In this document: positions 9,105-19,166 of the stretch, one piece after another
How positions within the stretch are numbered: the first letter of the stretch is position 1
Layout of the letters: each line of letters starts with the position of its first letter
Assembly (NCBI GenBank): GCA_028293765.1
Contig: JAQGOG010000085.1
Span: 1 to 47,790 of the forward strand
Reading direction: 5' to 3'
DNA length: 47,790 nucleotides
From: Gammaproteobacteria bacterium
GTDB taxonomy: Bacteria > Pseudomonadota > Gammaproteobacteria > Steroidobacterales > Steroidobacteraceae
The notes under the pieces: model-generated
Database searches by the model: none
What the model was told of the DNA's origin: nothing
What the model saw: only the letters and a program-made list of their open reading frames with translations
Position numbers and translations under genes: made by a program

Positions 9105-9777
9105 CTACCCTTCACAATCCCGCAACCACCGCACGAGCCGTTCCTGGATCAGGGACGACCGGTGTAGACAGGCCAAGTGGGCGCCGGTGACCAGATATTC
9201 ATTCTGATTGGCGCCAGCCCCGACGGCCAAATGCTGCGCCCTTGTGCCGCCAGATACAAGTCAGCGATGTAACAAGCCGCTGCGGGTCTCCATATGGCTG
9301 GACCTTGAGGCCGTGACTGCCGCAGAGCGCAGTGAGGCCGCTTTGAAACGGGGGCGGGGGCAATTCGCTGCAGCGCAGTAGCGCGAATTGACTGATCGTG
9401 AGCGATTCGCCCGGCAGATACATCGTAATGCCCTCGATCACCACAACCGTTGGTGCTGTAGTAGAAAGTGGCTGCAGCTTCTCTTGTAGTGACCCGGTAC
9501 CGAGCTCGATAGAGATTCGCCTCAACGGATTCGGCACCTGTGAGGCCGGCAGCTTGTCGTCTTTGTAAGCAATGAGCCGCGGTTCATCAAGCTCCCACCA
9601 CGTGCCGCCGTTCAGGCGGAAAGCACGGCTGTCGAACCCGCAGCCGAGCAAAACGATTTGCAGGTTGGGCTCTTGCGCAATCTGCGACCGCAGAAAATCG
9701 TCGACATATCGATGCCGCGCGACATTGCTCAAGTTCGGCCCGGACTCACCAGACCGGGAGCCGGCCGAGTTTTCCAC
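9105..9777 (-). pseudogene. Leucine carboxyl methyltransferase-family pseudogene
   Basis: The frame from GTG 9777 reads SNVARHRYVDDFL, then IVLLGCGFDSRAFRL (SAM-binding loop), WWELDEP and VVVIEGITMYLPGE, the order seen in the LCM/PPM family of SAM-dependent methyltransferases. The usual N-terminal 60 residues or so are missing because a TGA closes the frame shortly upstream. After the MYLPGE motif the sequence is garbled and too short. A second frame (about 9240 down to the stop at 9105) reads ANQNEYLVTGAHL, which looks like the lost C-terminus after a frameshift. With a truncated N-terminus and a disrupted C-terminal half it is probably non-functional. The substrate of the original enzyme cannot be inferred. 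Confidence 0.6.
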
Positions 9778-10666
9778 CTCGCCCTCATCAATTGAGCTCT
9801 CACGGCGGGGCGCGCATCAACATTGGCATTGGCTACTCCTTTCAAGACTGGAAATACCTAGCGAACCTGCTCCATTTGCCGAGACGCAGAGAGCGTCGAT
9901 CGAACAGACGGTCCGGAACTGCGAAGTCGCCACCGTGGAAAGGAGCGAATACGGCGTCGATATCTGGCGCGCTGTGTATTCCGCCGGGTCGAGTTCCGGG
10001 ACGGGGCATCAACGCACGTGTCGACGGGATCGTTCCTGGGGACTTTTTCCACGACAGTCGGAGGGCGGGACCGACTCGTTCGGGATGCGCCACCCCGTCC
10101 GCGGCACCTGGGTCGGCGTCTTCGGCGGCGATTCCGTGAACGGCTGTCGCGTCGCTGGGCGGGACACCGTCGATTCCGGCTCCCTAGCCGGCCCCCCGTT
10201 TACGGCCGGGACGTTCACCCCGGCACAACCCCAGACTACGGTGATGCAACGCTTGAGCTGCATCCGGTCAACTACGCGCGGAAGTTCGCGGAGATTGATC
10301 GGCCAGACTCGTGCTGATCTTCTGCTGGTACACGGCCGCTAGGCGCGCAAGCTTCGCCGGACGACTTTCGCACCCACCAGGGAGTATCTGTCATCGGATT
10401 TGTGACAGCCGTCATAGACGTGTTGTGCACGAGGGGCCCGCGGCAGAAAAGTTCGTTTACCGGGTCCCAAAATTCGCTTGGAAAGCGATGTTTTTTGGAT
10501 TCAGCTGACGTGCGCCGCACAACCCAAGCTCTTTCGGCCAATCTGCGCTGCGGAAAATATCAACGTGTCTGGTTCACACTCTTGCGCAGCGTGCAGCGCC
10601 ACCGCCAACACGTAGAGGTAGGATTTCGGCCACGACAATGTTTAGCATCGGTCAGGATTGGATCCC
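9778..10666. other. Gene-poor stretch inside the island
   Basis: Nearly 900 bases with overlapping short open frames on both strands, none with a recognisable motif, ribosome site and consistent coding character together. Minus-strand frames at 10263-10009 and 10093-9842 could be pieces of one frameshifted gene, but I could not identify it. Best read as decayed DNA ahead of the chemotaxis receptor. Confidence 0.5.
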
Positions 10667-13237
10667 ATGGTGAGAAAATCAATTGGACTTCACCGGAGCG
10701 GATCCACGCGTCAACGCCGCTTCATGCGCAAGCTTTCGATCGGGGTCAAGCTCTGGATATCGACTGCCATCATGGCGGTACCTCTCATCGGGCTCGGCAT
10801 CTTCTACGTCGATTCCCTCACATCGACGCTCTGGTTCACGGCCACGGAGCAACACGGCGCCAGGCTCTGCCGTCCGCTTGCGGTAATCATCGCGCGCGTT
10901 GCGCGCCACGGTGAGGTATCCGCAGCGTCAGTTGCCATGCACGGAGGCGAAGGATCGGAACAGACCGAGGCACAGTCGTTGTCGGTCGACATAGATACTC
11001 GGTTGGATGAATTCAGGGCGCTCGATGCGGGGATCGGTAACGCGGCAACTCATGCACTCCTTGCGGATGTCCAGGCGAAGTGGAGATCGCTAAGAAGTGC
11101 ACGTGCGGCGAACGCGCAGGAGATTCTGGATGCTCATGATGCGATTCTCGATGCCCTGTCGGCACTGAACGCCCGGATCACGACGGACTGGAAGCTCATT
11201 CTCGATCCCGAACTGGCTGCCTACAACATCATCGACGCGGCGACAGGTAAATTGCCGGATATCCTGCGCTTCGTTGCCGACGTTCGAATGAGTATGGCGG
11301 TAGCGTTAGCGCGCGAACAGCAAAGTTCGCAAGACGATGTTCGTATCGAATCATTGACCGCTCTCATTGCGGATCGTCTGAATAGTACGAAGGGCGAGAT
11401 CGACACGGCCCTCGAGTCGGCCAGCGACCGCGCAGAGTTGGCGGCGAGCCTACGCCTGATCAAGCAAGGGTGGGATGCCAGCGCGCGCACCTGGATAGAT
11501 CAGGCATCGAAGGAGCTCGCGGCAGGTCACCGCAGTGCGCAGTCCACACGGGTATTGCTCGAGAATTCTGCTTCCCTCGCCCAGAGCCTCGCGGCGACTC
11601 AGACGAGTGCCCAGAATTCTACCGATGTTGCCCTCGGGTTGCGCCATTCCCAACAGGCGCGACTTGCCGTTATCGCTTTGAGCGGCAGCATCGCAGCGTT
11701 GTTCGTGGCGTTCCTGCTGATGATCGCTCTCGTTCGACGCATAGGTGGGGCGATCAGGCGTCTGTTAGGAATCGCAGAACGCATAGCAGAAGGTCACTAT
11801 GACAATGCGATTGACGAATCAGGTCCCGATGAAATCAGCCGCCTGTTTGCTGGCATTGCACAGATGCAGCGGAAGCTGAAGCTGCAGATAGACGCCGAGC
11901 GCTTGATTTCGGTGGAGAATGGGCGGATCCGGGCTGCACTGGACAATGTGTCCGCAAACGTAATGGTTGCCGACGCGGATGGGACCATCATTTATACGAA
12001 TACCGCGCTGGGGGCGATGTTTCGGGCAGGCGAATTGGACATCCGCAAGGATCTGCCTGATTTCGATGCGGCCCGACTCCGCGGCCGCAACATCGATGCG
12101 ATCGATCAAACTTCGAACAATCAGCGCACGCGCCTCCGGGAGCTTAGCTCAACACACACCGCTGAGATCGGAATTGGCGGCCGCACTTTCCGCGTCACTT
12201 ACAACCCGGTGCTTGCCACCAATGGCGGACAGCGGATTGGAACGGTTGTGGAATGGGTGGACCGAACCGCCGAAGTGCTGGTCGAGCAGGAGCTGCAGCA
12301 AATGCTCTCTGGAGTGCTTGCAGGGGATCTGAACAAGCGGATCCGTATGGACGGTAAGACGGGCTTCTACGCTATGATCAGCCGCAGCGCCAACGATCTG
12401 GCCGCGAATCTTGCCGACATTGTTTCGAGAGTGAAGCTTGTGTCTCTTGCGGTGTACCAGGGTGCGCAGGAGATCTCTGAGGGCAATGCCAATTTGTCGC
12501 AACGTACCGAGCAGCAATCCTCTTCCTTGGAGCAAACTGCCTCCTCGATGGCGGAAATGACCTCGAGTGTAAAGGAGAATGCAAGCAGTGCCAGGCAGGC
12601 CGATGAACTTGCGGGCGCAGCGCGTGAGCAGGCCAATTCGGGCGGTGCCGTGGTGGCAAAAGCTATTGAAGCAATGGCCCAGATCAACGCGTCCTCCCAA
12701 CAAATTGCAGCCATTATCGGTGTCATTGACGAGATTGCCTTCCAGACGAATCTACTTGCCTTGAATGCCGCCGTCGAAGCGGCGCGGGCCGGGGAACAGG
12801 GTCGTGGTTTTGCCGTCGTTGCAACTGAGGTGCGCGCCCTGGCGGGACGATCCGCAGAAGCGGCTCATCGGATAAAATCGCTCATCACTGACTCGGTGAA
12901 GAAGGTCGAGGACGGGTCAGGTTTGGTGATGCAATCAGGTGAGGCGCTTCGAGAAATCGTCCGGGCAGTCAAAAAAGTCTCCGATATCGTGGCCGAGATT
13001 TCCGCTGCATCGCGCGAGCAGTCCTCCGGAATCGAACAGGTCAGCCGCGCGATCACGCAGATGGATTCGATCACACAGCAGAACGCCGCGCTGGTCGAAC
13101 AAGCCGCCGTCGCCTCTCGGTCAATGGCAGATCAGGGACGAGAGTTGCATCTCATGCTGGAGCGATACCTGATTGCAGATGCGCCCTCTTCGAGCCGCGA
13201 AGGCATGCCGGCCAGCGGCTCAAAGAAGGCGGCGTAA
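10667..13237 (+). CDS. Methyl-accepting chemotaxis protein with PAS and HAMP domains
   Basis: An 856-aa transmembrane chemoreceptor. The ATG at 10667 is preceded by AGGA at 10653-10656. Membrane helix 1 spans about 27-47 and helix 2 about 331-355, enclosing a periplasmic helical sensor of about 280 residues. HAMP follows (about 356-410), then a PAS-like domain (about 425-540, including [15 protein letters not shown]), a second HAMP-like stretch ([16 protein letters not shown]), and a long coiled-coil signalling domain. The hairpin tip that contacts CheA/CheW is intact near 688-725 ([20 protein letters not shown]). The C-terminus lacks an NWETF-type CheR/CheB tether. No che genes are nearby, so it must work with components elsewhere. 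Ligand unknown. It is the only clearly intact signalling gene in the putative island. Confidence 0.93.
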   Translation: MVRKSIGLHRSGSTRQRRFMRKLSIGVKLWISTAIMAVPLIGLGIFYVDSLTSTLWFTATEQHGARLCRPLAVIIARVARHGEVSAASVAMHGGEGSEQTEAQSLSVDIDTRLDEFRALDAGIGNAATHALLADVQAKWRSLRSARAANAQEILDAHDAILDALSALNARITTDWKLILDPELAAYNIIDAATGKLPDILRFVADVRMSMAVALAREQQSSQDDVRIESLTALIADRLNSTKGEIDTALESASDRAELAASLRLIKQGWDASARTWIDQASKELAAGHRSAQSTRVLLENSASLAQSLAATQTSAQNSTDVALGLRHSQQARLAVIALSGSIAALFVAFLLMIALVRRIGGAIRRLLGIAERIAEGHYDNAIDESGPDEISRLFAGIAQMQRKLKLQIDAERLISVENGRIRAALDNVSANVMVADADGTIIYTNTALGAMFRAGELDIRKDLPDFDAARLRGRNIDAIDQTSNNQRTRLRELSSTHTAEIGIGGRTFRVTYNPVLATNGGQRIGTVVEWVDRTAEVLVEQELQQMLSGVLAGDLNKRIRMDGKTGFYAMISRSANDLAANLADIVSRVKLVSLAVYQGAQEISEGNANLSQRTEQQSSSLEQTASSMAEMTSSVKENASSARQADELAGAAREQANSGGAVVAKAIEAMAQINASSQQIAAIIGVIDEIAFQTNLLALNAAVEAARAGEQGRGFAVVATEVRALAGRSAEAAHRIKSLITDSVKKVEDGSGLVMQSGEALREIVRAVKKVSDIVAEISAASREQSSGIEQVSRAITQMDSITQQNAALVEQAAVASRSMADQGRELHLMLERYLIADAPSSSREGMPASGSKKAA

Positions 13238-13394
13238 TCGGCCAACCTCACTATGCCATCTCTGCGGCGGGGCCTCGCCACGCCAGTGGACAACTGGTTA
13301 CGACCCCGAAGCAACCGCACGTGCGCTGGCAGTGACATGGTGGCGCGTGACGTGAGTGGCGTACGAATCTGTCCGCGAAAGGGTGGCAGTGCAG

Positions 13395-13921
13395 TCAACA
13401 AATCTCGAAGTGTTCATCGTCACTCAACTGGATCCGTCCGACGAGCGGCGTGAGTTTGATCGAGCCCGGCGTTGCTGAAAAAAGGGTCGTCCGGCTCGGA
13501 ATGCAGATAGAAGTCCTCCTGCAGCGCGCCGCAGGGGGGGGACAGTGGTTGGCGAAGTCACGTTCCTGGAAATCCGGGCGGTCCACCTTTCTGAAGGCAG
13601 GCCAGGGCTCGAGCTGCCGGACGAGGGCGTCGTCCATCGCCCAGACGTCCGACACGGTGAACTGGGTCAGCGGGTCACCTGAAACGGTACCGCTTTCGCA
13701 ATGAATGCATGACCTCGATCTTCGAATGGCATTTCGCGCACGGCACCGTCGCGGAGGCCACATAGGCCTGGCTCGAGGTGATTCTGAATTCCTCATCCTC
13801 CTCCTCACTCGCGTCATCTGGCAGCCATTTTGAGAATCCTGCCGGGTCCTCGTCGGCACTCATATACCAACACATTGAGGTCGCGTCCCAGTGGGCGCCC
13901 AAGGCTTCCACCTCGGCCTTT
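13395..13921 (-). pseudogene. DUF5710-like protein, pseudogene with three frameshifts
   Basis: Read in pieces, the minus strand encodes one protein: an N-terminal DUF5710-like motif (ALGAHWDATSMCWYMSADED), a CAKCHSKIEV / CIHCESGTVSGD zinc-ribbon-like part, DVWAMDDALVRQLEPWPAF, a CPPCGA motif with EDFYLHSEPDDPFF, and a C-terminus ending LTPLVGRIQLSDDEHFEIC. The pieces lie in different frames, with shifts near 13715, at a run of eight G (eight C on the coding strand) near 13534-13541, and near 13475. The start codon is also lost: the 5' end is joined to the integrase relic. Four Cys pairs suggest zinc binding in the intact ancestor. Function of the family is unknown. Confidence 0.7.
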
Positions 13922-14006
13922 TCTTCGGGCGGGTCTTGGCTTTATGGCCGGGAATGCGCACGCGGGCGCGCCAGGTTTTCTTGCCGCGTCGATCGATCGT
14001 TGCCAT
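13912..14006 (-). pseudogene. Integrase N-terminus relic beside tRNA-Phe
   Basis: From ATG 14006 the minus strand reads MATIDRRGKKTWRARVRIPG and continues KAKTRPKK before running into the DUF5710-like sequence and a stop about 17 codons later. The pattern of a short Arg/Lys-rich strand with KTWRARVR is typical of the N-terminal DNA-binding domain of phage and island tyrosine recombinases. GAGGAG lies about 9 bases upstream of the ATG, so the translation start is still well formed. Only about 30 of the usual 330-400 codons remain; no catalytic Arg-His-Arg-Tyr residues are left. It starts 160 bases from the tRNA-Phe 3' end, where an island integrase would be expected. The short length limits certainty. 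Confidence 0.6.
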
Positions 14007-14165
14007 GTGCAGGTCTCCTCAAGGTTGATGGAGACCCGTCTAGGGAACGGGTTTTACCCTTGGTCCGCGTGTCGTTCTGACTGGTCCAAATGTGATCCAA
14101 AAGCGCGCTTTTGACGCACGAAAATCCGCGTGCGCACGAAAGACACAGTAGAAATCAGGACTTGC

Positions 14166-14241
<76 letters not shown>

Positions 14242-14317
14242 GCCGAAGGGGGGCGCGTATTAGACCGGCCCGGGCGGGCCTCGTCAAGCAAAGGCCGGCC
14301 TAAGCCCTTGATTCCCC

Positions 14318-14334
14318 GCGCCGCTTCGCGGCGC
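14318..14334. other. Strong GC hairpin upstream of the efflux operon
   Basis: GCGCCGC (14318-14324) is perfectly complementary to GCGGCGC (14328-14334) with a TTC loop. It lies between tRNA-Phe and the RND operon, about 215 bases before its first start codon. No T run follows on either strand, so a terminator is doubtful; it may be a leader structure or a chance palindrome. Confidence 0.4.
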
Positions 14335-14550
14335 CTGGGCGGAATGCGGGAACTCCCTGATGCCGCTCATATTTTCCGCGCGCTCCCTCGAAAGAGGCAG
14401 CCTTCATCCGCCGAATTAAGGCCCCGCCACCCTCCGCCTGATGAATATCTAAAAGGGCTTGGCGGCACCAAACTCTCCGCCGAGGCGTCGGACTAGGCGC
14501 TCCCCTCTTCTCTGCAATAAACAGCCGTGGATCACCTAGGGAGAATCCCC

Positions 14551-15963
14551 ATGCGCATTCCTTTAACTATCGCCGCGCTAGCCATAGCAGCACTGACGCT
14601 GACGGGCTGCGGTCGCAATGAAGCGGCGCAGTTATCAGCTCCACCCCCGTCGCAGGTGAACGTCGCGCAGGTAATCTCGCGTAAGGTCACGGAGTTCGAC
14701 GAGTTCACGGGCCGCTTCGAGGCCGTGGAGCGCGTGGAAATCCGCCCGCGCGTGTCGGGCTACATCTCTTCGGTGAACTTCGCGGAAGGTCGCGAGGTCC
14801 GCAAGGGCGACGTGCTGTTCGTCATCGACCCGCGTCCTTACGAGGCGGACGACAAGCATGCCAAGGCGCAGCTCGACCAGGCGCGCTCGCAGTTGGCGCT
14901 CGCGAAATCCGAGCGTGAGCGCGCTACCAAGCTCCTACAGTCCCATGCCATCTCTCAAGAAGAGTACGACACCCGTGTAGCGGGCCTCGAGCAGGCGGAT
15001 GCCAACGTCGAAGCGGCGCAGGCTGCGCTGGACACTGCCGCGCTGAATCTAACCTTCACGCGGGTCACGGCACCCATCTCGGGCCGGATCAGCCGTGCGT
15101 TGGTAACCCAGGGCAACTTGGTATCGACCGGACAGACGCTCCTTACGACGCTCGTTTCGCTCGACCCGATCTACGTTCGGTTCGACGGAGATGAGCAGGC
15201 GTATCTCAGGTACGCGAAGATCGCGCGTGAAAATGCACTCGCCAGCTCAGGGCACAGCCACAACTCGCACGGCGCCAATACGACGGGCGTAGGCGAGTCG
15301 GAGGGCGCGGGCCAACAGGCCGGCGCGGCAGTGATGGTCGGTCTCGCCAACGAGCCAGGGTACCCCCACTCGGGTGTCATGGTGTTCACGGACAATGAGC
15401 TCGATCCCACGACCGGCACGATTCGCGGCCGCGCACGACTCGATAACCATGATCGCGCGTTCACACCGGGTCTGTTCGCCCGCGTGAAGCTCATGGGCAG
15501 CAACCAGTACGAGGCCCTCCTCATCAACGACAGCGCGGTCGGCACGGACCAGACCGTGCGCTACGTGCTCGTCGTCGGTGCCGACAACAAGGTGCAGTAC
15601 CGCCCGGTGAAGCTGGGCCCGATCATCGACGGCCTGCGCGTCGTAACCGACGGCCTCACCGCTGGCGAGACGATCGTTGTGAACGGCCTGCAGCGGGTCC
15701 GTCCAGGCGCCGTCGTCGCCCCCGAGCGCGTAGTGATGGGCGAGCGTCGCCATGGTCCGGACAACAAGCCCGACACCATGGTGGCACGCAACGCCAAACT
15801 GGCTTCGAGTTCCGCGCCCGGCAGCGCCGTGAACGCCAACGTCGAGCCCAGCAGGCCCAGCCCGACGACAAGCGCCCGCCCCACGTCCTCCAACGCCAAG
15901 CTGGCTCTTAATGCTAACTCCGACGCCGCACGTCCCAACCCGGACGTCGCGCGTCCCAACTAA
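14551..15963 (+). CDS. RND efflux periplasmic adaptor lipoprotein
   Basis: A 470-aa membrane fusion protein. ATG 14551 was chosen over an upstream in-frame GTG because AGGGAGA (14538-14544) sits at the right distance and it opens directly on a lipoprotein signal: LTLTGC with Cys20 as the acylated residue. Then follow a lipoyl-type half (VEIRPRVSGYISSVNFAEG), a helical hairpin (about 100-160), a second lipoyl half (FTRVTAPISGRISRALV) and a beta-barrel domain. The layout is that of MexE/AcrA adaptors. The last 70 residues or so are an unusual Asn/Pro/Ala/Ser-rich tail with repeated RPNPDVARPN-like units. First gene of a three-gene operon; it links the inner-membrane pump to the outer-membrane channel. 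Confidence 0.93.
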   Translation: MRIPLTIAALAIAALTLTGCGRNEAAQLSAPPPSQVNVAQVISRKVTEFDEFTGRFEAVERVEIRPRVSGYISSVNFAEGREVRKGDVLFVIDPRPYEADDKHAKAQLDQARSQLALAKSERERATKLLQSHAISQEEYDTRVAGLEQADANVEAAQAALDTAALNLTFTRVTAPISGRISRALVTQGNLVSTGQTLLTTLVSLDPIYVRFDGDEQAYLRYAKIARENALASSGHSHNSHGANTTGVGESEGAGQQAGAAVMVGLANEPGYPHSGVMVFTDNELDPTTGTIRGRARLDNHDRAFTPGLFARVKLMGSNQYEALLINDSAVGTDQTVRYVLVVGADNKVQYRPVKLGPIIDGLRVVTDGLTAGETIVVNGLQRVRPGAVVAPERVVMGERRHGPDNKPDTMVARNAKLASSSAPGSAVNANVEPSRPSPTTSARPTSSNAKLALNANSDAARPNPDVARPN

Positions 15964-15977
15964 TAAGAGGTCTCTCG

Positions 15978-18900
15978 GTGAAACTATCGCACTTCTTCAT
16001 CGACCGGCCGATTTTCGCGGCGGTCATTTCGGCGTTCATCACGATCGGCGGCGCGATTGCACTGTTCACGCTGCCGATCAGTGAGTACCCGGAAGTGGTG
16101 CCCCCGTCCATCGTGGTCAACGCGTCTTACCCCGGCGCGAACCCGAAGGTCGTTGCGGACACGGTTGCTGCGCCGTTGGAGCAGGCAATCGTTGGTGTGG
16201 AGGACATGCTCTATATGTCCTCCACCGCCACCATGGACGGCGGACTGGCCATCACGATCACCTTTCGCATCGGCTCCGATGTCGATCGTGCGCAGGTGCA
16301 GGTACAGAACCGCGTGTCACAAGCCCTTCCACGGCTTCCAGTGGAGGTCCGCAATCTGGGCGTCACGACGGTCAAAAGCTCTCCCAACCTGACGTTGGTC
16401 GTCAATCTGACTTCGCCCGACGGCCGCTACGATCCGCTGTATCTGCGGAACTACGCCGTATTGAACGTGCGCGACGTGCTCGCACGACTGCCCGGCATGG
16501 GGCAGGTGCAGGTGTTCGGCGGCGGCGACTACTCGATGCGGGTCTGGCTCGATCCGCAAAAGCTGGCGGCCCGCAACCTGACCTCAGGTGACGTGATCGA
16601 CGCCATTCGTGAGCAGAACGTGCAGGTTGCTGCGGGCCAGATCGGCGCGCCACCCTCACAGGACAGTCAGTTTCAGCTCGCGATCAACGCCATGGGACGA
16701 CTCACGGATGAGCAGCAGTTCCGCGACATCATCATCAAGACCGGCGCCGAAGGCGAGGTGGTGCACCTCGGCGATGTGGCTCGTGTCGAGGTCGGCGCAC
16801 AGGAGTACTCGATCAGGAGCCTCCTGAGCAACAAGAACGCCGTCGCTATCCCGGTATTTCAGGCTCCCAACGCCAACGCGCTCGATCTTTCCACCGCCGT
16901 GCGCAAGACCATGGAGGAGCTCAAGAAGGATTTCCCCGCGGGTCTCGAATACCAGGTCATTTACGACCCCACCGTTTTTGTACGGCAGTCCATCGACGCT
17001 GTCGTGCATACACTGTTGGAAGCCGTCGCGCTCGTAGTGCTGGTCGTCATCCTGTTCCTGCAGACCTGGCGCGCCTCTATCATCCCCCTGGTGGCCGTGC
17101 CCGTGTCGATCATCGGCACCTTCGCCGTGCTGCTCGCATTCGGCTTCTCGATCAACACGCTGTCGCTGTTCGGTCTCGTGCTGGCGATCGGTATCGTGGT
17201 CGACGACGCCATCGTGGTCGTAGAGAACGTCGAGCGCCACATCGAGAGCGGTCAATCCCCTCGCGAGGCCACCAAGGCCGCAATGAACGAGGTCAGCCGC
17301 CCGATCATCGCGATCACGCTGGTGCTGTGTGCCGTGTTCGTGCCGGTCGCCTTCGTCAGCGGCCTCACCGGCGAGTTCTATCGGCAGTTCGCGCTCACAA
17401 TCGCCATCTCGACCGTGATCTCCGCGTTCAACTCGCTGACGCTCTCGCCCGCTCTGGCCGCCGTGCTGCTGAAGCCGCACGGGGCAAAACCGGACCTGCT
17501 CTCCCGGATCATGGATCGGCTGTTCGGTGGATTCTTCAAACGCTTCAACCGCGGCTTCGTCAGCGCCGGCAACCTGTACTCGCGTACGGTCACACATACC
17601 GTGCGGCGCAGTGGAATTGCGCTCGCGGTTTACGGCGGGTTGATCGTTCTCACCTACTTTGGGTTCAACGCGGTTCCAGGCGGTTTCGTCCCGGACCAGG
17701 ACAAGCAATATGTGGTCGCGATCGGGCAGCTGCCGGCCGCCTCCACCGTCGAGCGCTCGGACGAGGTCACCCGCGAGATCGGCGAGATCGGCCTCAAGAC
17801 GCCCGGCGTCTCCGGCGCCGTGCAATTCACCGGTATGTCGGTGAACGGTCTCGTACCGAGCTCGAGCTCCACGCTGGTGTTCTTCGCTCTCGATGATTTC
17901 GAGAAGCGCAAGAGTAAGAGTCTCAGCGCCAAGGCGATCGCGGCGACCCTGAATCAGAAGCTTTCGGTCGTCAAAGACGCCTTCGTCATCGTGGTTCCCG
18001 CTCCGGCGATCATGGGAATGGGCACTCTCGGGGGCTTCAAGCTCAACGTGGAAGACCGCGGCGATCTCGGCTCCGATGCCCTGTACGCGGCCGTACAGGA
18101 CGCGCTCAAGAAGGCCTCGCAGAACCCTGCCTTGGCGGGCGCCTTCAGTACCTACCAGATCAACGTGCCACAGCTCCATGTGGACGTGGACCGCGAGAAA
18201 GTGAAACGCCAGAACGTGAAGCTGTCGGACGTGTTCCAGACACTCCAGGTTTACCTCGGCTCGCTCTACGTCAACGACTTCAACAAGTTCGGCCGGACGT
18301 ACCAGGTCGTCGCGCAGGCGGATGCCCCGTACCGCTCGCACGTGGAGGACATACTTCCGCTCCAGACCCGCAACGGCGCCGGTCAAATGGTGCCGCTCGG
18401 AACGCTGCTGACGATCGATCAGACGTTTGGTCCCGACATCGTGCAGCGTTACAACGCCTATCGCTCCGCTGACGTCAACGGCGCTGCCGCACCCGGATAC
18501 AGCTCCGGCCAGGCGCAGGCCGCGATGGCGAAGATCCTCGCCGAGACGCTGCCGCGCGGTATGAATTTCGAGTGGACCGATCTCTCCTACCAGCAGATCG
18601 TCTCCGGCAGCACGACCGAATTCATCTTTCCGCTGTGCGTGTTGTTCGTGTTCCTGGTGCTCGCTGCCCAGTATGAGAGCCTGACCTTGCCCCTGGCCAT
18701 CATCCTGATCGTGCCGATGTGTCTGCTGGCGGCGATCGGCGGTGTGCTCCTCGATCACGGCGACAACAATATCTTCACGCAGGTAGGACTCATCGTGCTC
18801 GTCGGCCTGGCGTGCAAGAACGCAATCCTCATCGTCGAGTTCGCGAAACACCTTCAGGAGGAACAGGGCCGCGATGCCGTGTCCGCGGTGTTGGAAGCCG

Positions 18901-19166
18901 CCCGGATGCGGCTGCGCCCGATTCTGATGACGTCGTTCGCCTTCATCATGGGCGTGGTGCCGCTGATGGTGGCGGGAGGTGCCGGCGCCGAGATCCGTCA
19001 CGCCCTGGGCACGACGGTGTTCGCGGGAATGCTCGGTGTGTTGTTCTTCGGCCTGTTGTTGACCCCGGTCTTCTACGTGCTGGTCCGGCGGCTCTCCGAA
19101 CGAAACCCAAAGAAAGTGATCGAGGCCCCCGCCCCGCTCGCCTCACCGGAAACGCATAATGTCTAA
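15978..19166 (+). CDS. RND multidrug efflux pump, inner-membrane permease
   Basis: A 1062-aa HAE1-family transporter, the usual length for AcrB/MexB/MexF. It starts at GTG 15978 after AAGAGG. It has the opening SHFFIDRPIFAAVIS, two large periplasmic loops and twelve expected membrane helices. Proton-relay residues are present: Asp409 and Asp410 in GIVVDDAIVVVEN and Lys947 in GLACKNAILIVEF, equivalent to AcrB D407, D408 and K940. The ELR-type helix-10 region is also conserved. With the adaptor and outer-membrane gene it forms a tripartite pump driven by proton motive force. Closest by feel to the MexF group, but substrates cannot be told from the sequence. Its 3' end overlaps the next gene by 8 bases. 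Confidence 0.95.
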   Translation: MKLSHFFIDRPIFAAVISAFITIGGAIALFTLPISEYPEVVPPSIVVNASYPGANPKVVADTVAAPLEQAIVGVEDMLYMSSTATMDGGLAITITFRIGSDVDRAQVQVQNRVSQALPRLPVEVRNLGVTTVKSSPNLTLVVNLTSPDGRYDPLYLRNYAVLNVRDVLARLPGMGQVQVFGGGDYSMRVWLDPQKLAARNLTSGDVIDAIREQNVQVAAGQIGAPPSQDSQFQLAINAMGRLTDEQQFRDIIIKTGAEGEVVHLGDVARVEVGAQEYSIRSLLSNKNAVAIPVFQAPNANALDLSTAVRKTMEELKKDFPAGLEYQVIYDPTVFVRQSIDAVVHTLLEAVALVVLVVILFLQTWRASIIPLVAVPVSIIGTFAVLLAFGFSINTLSLFGLVLAIGIVVDDAIVVVENVERHIESGQSPREATKAAMNEVSRPIIAITLVLCAVFVPVAFVSGLTGEFYRQFALTIAISTVISAFNSLTLSPALAAVLLKPHGAKPDLLSRIMDRLFGGFFKRFNRGFVSAGNLYSRTVTHTVRRSGIALAVYGGLIVLTYFGFNAVPGGFVPDQDKQYVVAIGQLPAASTVERSDEVTREIGEIGLKTPGVSGAVQFTGMSVNGLVPSSSSTLVFFALDDFEKRKSKSLSAKAIAATLNQKLSVVKDAFVIVVPAPAIMGMGTLGGFKLNVEDRGDLGSDALYAAVQDALKKASQNPALAGAFSTYQINVPQLHVDVDREKVKRQNVKLSDVFQTLQVYLGSLYVNDFNKFGRTYQVVAQADAPYRSHVEDILPLQTRNGAGQMVPLGTLLTIDQTFGPDIVQRYNAYRSADVNGAAAPGYSSGQAQAAMAKILAETLPRGMNFEWTDLSYQQIVSGSTTEFIFPLCVLFVFLVLAAQYESLTLPLAIILIVPMCLLAAIGGVLLDHGDNNIFTQVGLIVLVGLACKNAILIVEFAKHLQEEQGRDAVSAVLEAARMRLRPILMTSFAFIMGVVPLMVAGGAGAEIRHALGTTVFAGMLGVLFFGLLLTPVFYVLVRRLSERNPKKVIEAPAPLASPETHNV

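Noticed and set aside
9572..10342. 256-aa plus-strand frame across the methyltransferase pseudogene
   Set aside because: The opposite strand shows true methyltransferase motifs; this frame has none and spans decayed DNA.
14308..14496. 62-aa plus-strand frame
   Set aside because: It overlaps a strong hairpin, lacks a ribosome site and shows no motif.
16656..19001. 781-aa minus-strand frame
   Set aside because: It lies entirely antisense to the RND pump gene, is rich in His/Asp/Glu/Arg from complementary high-GC codons, and has no family motif.
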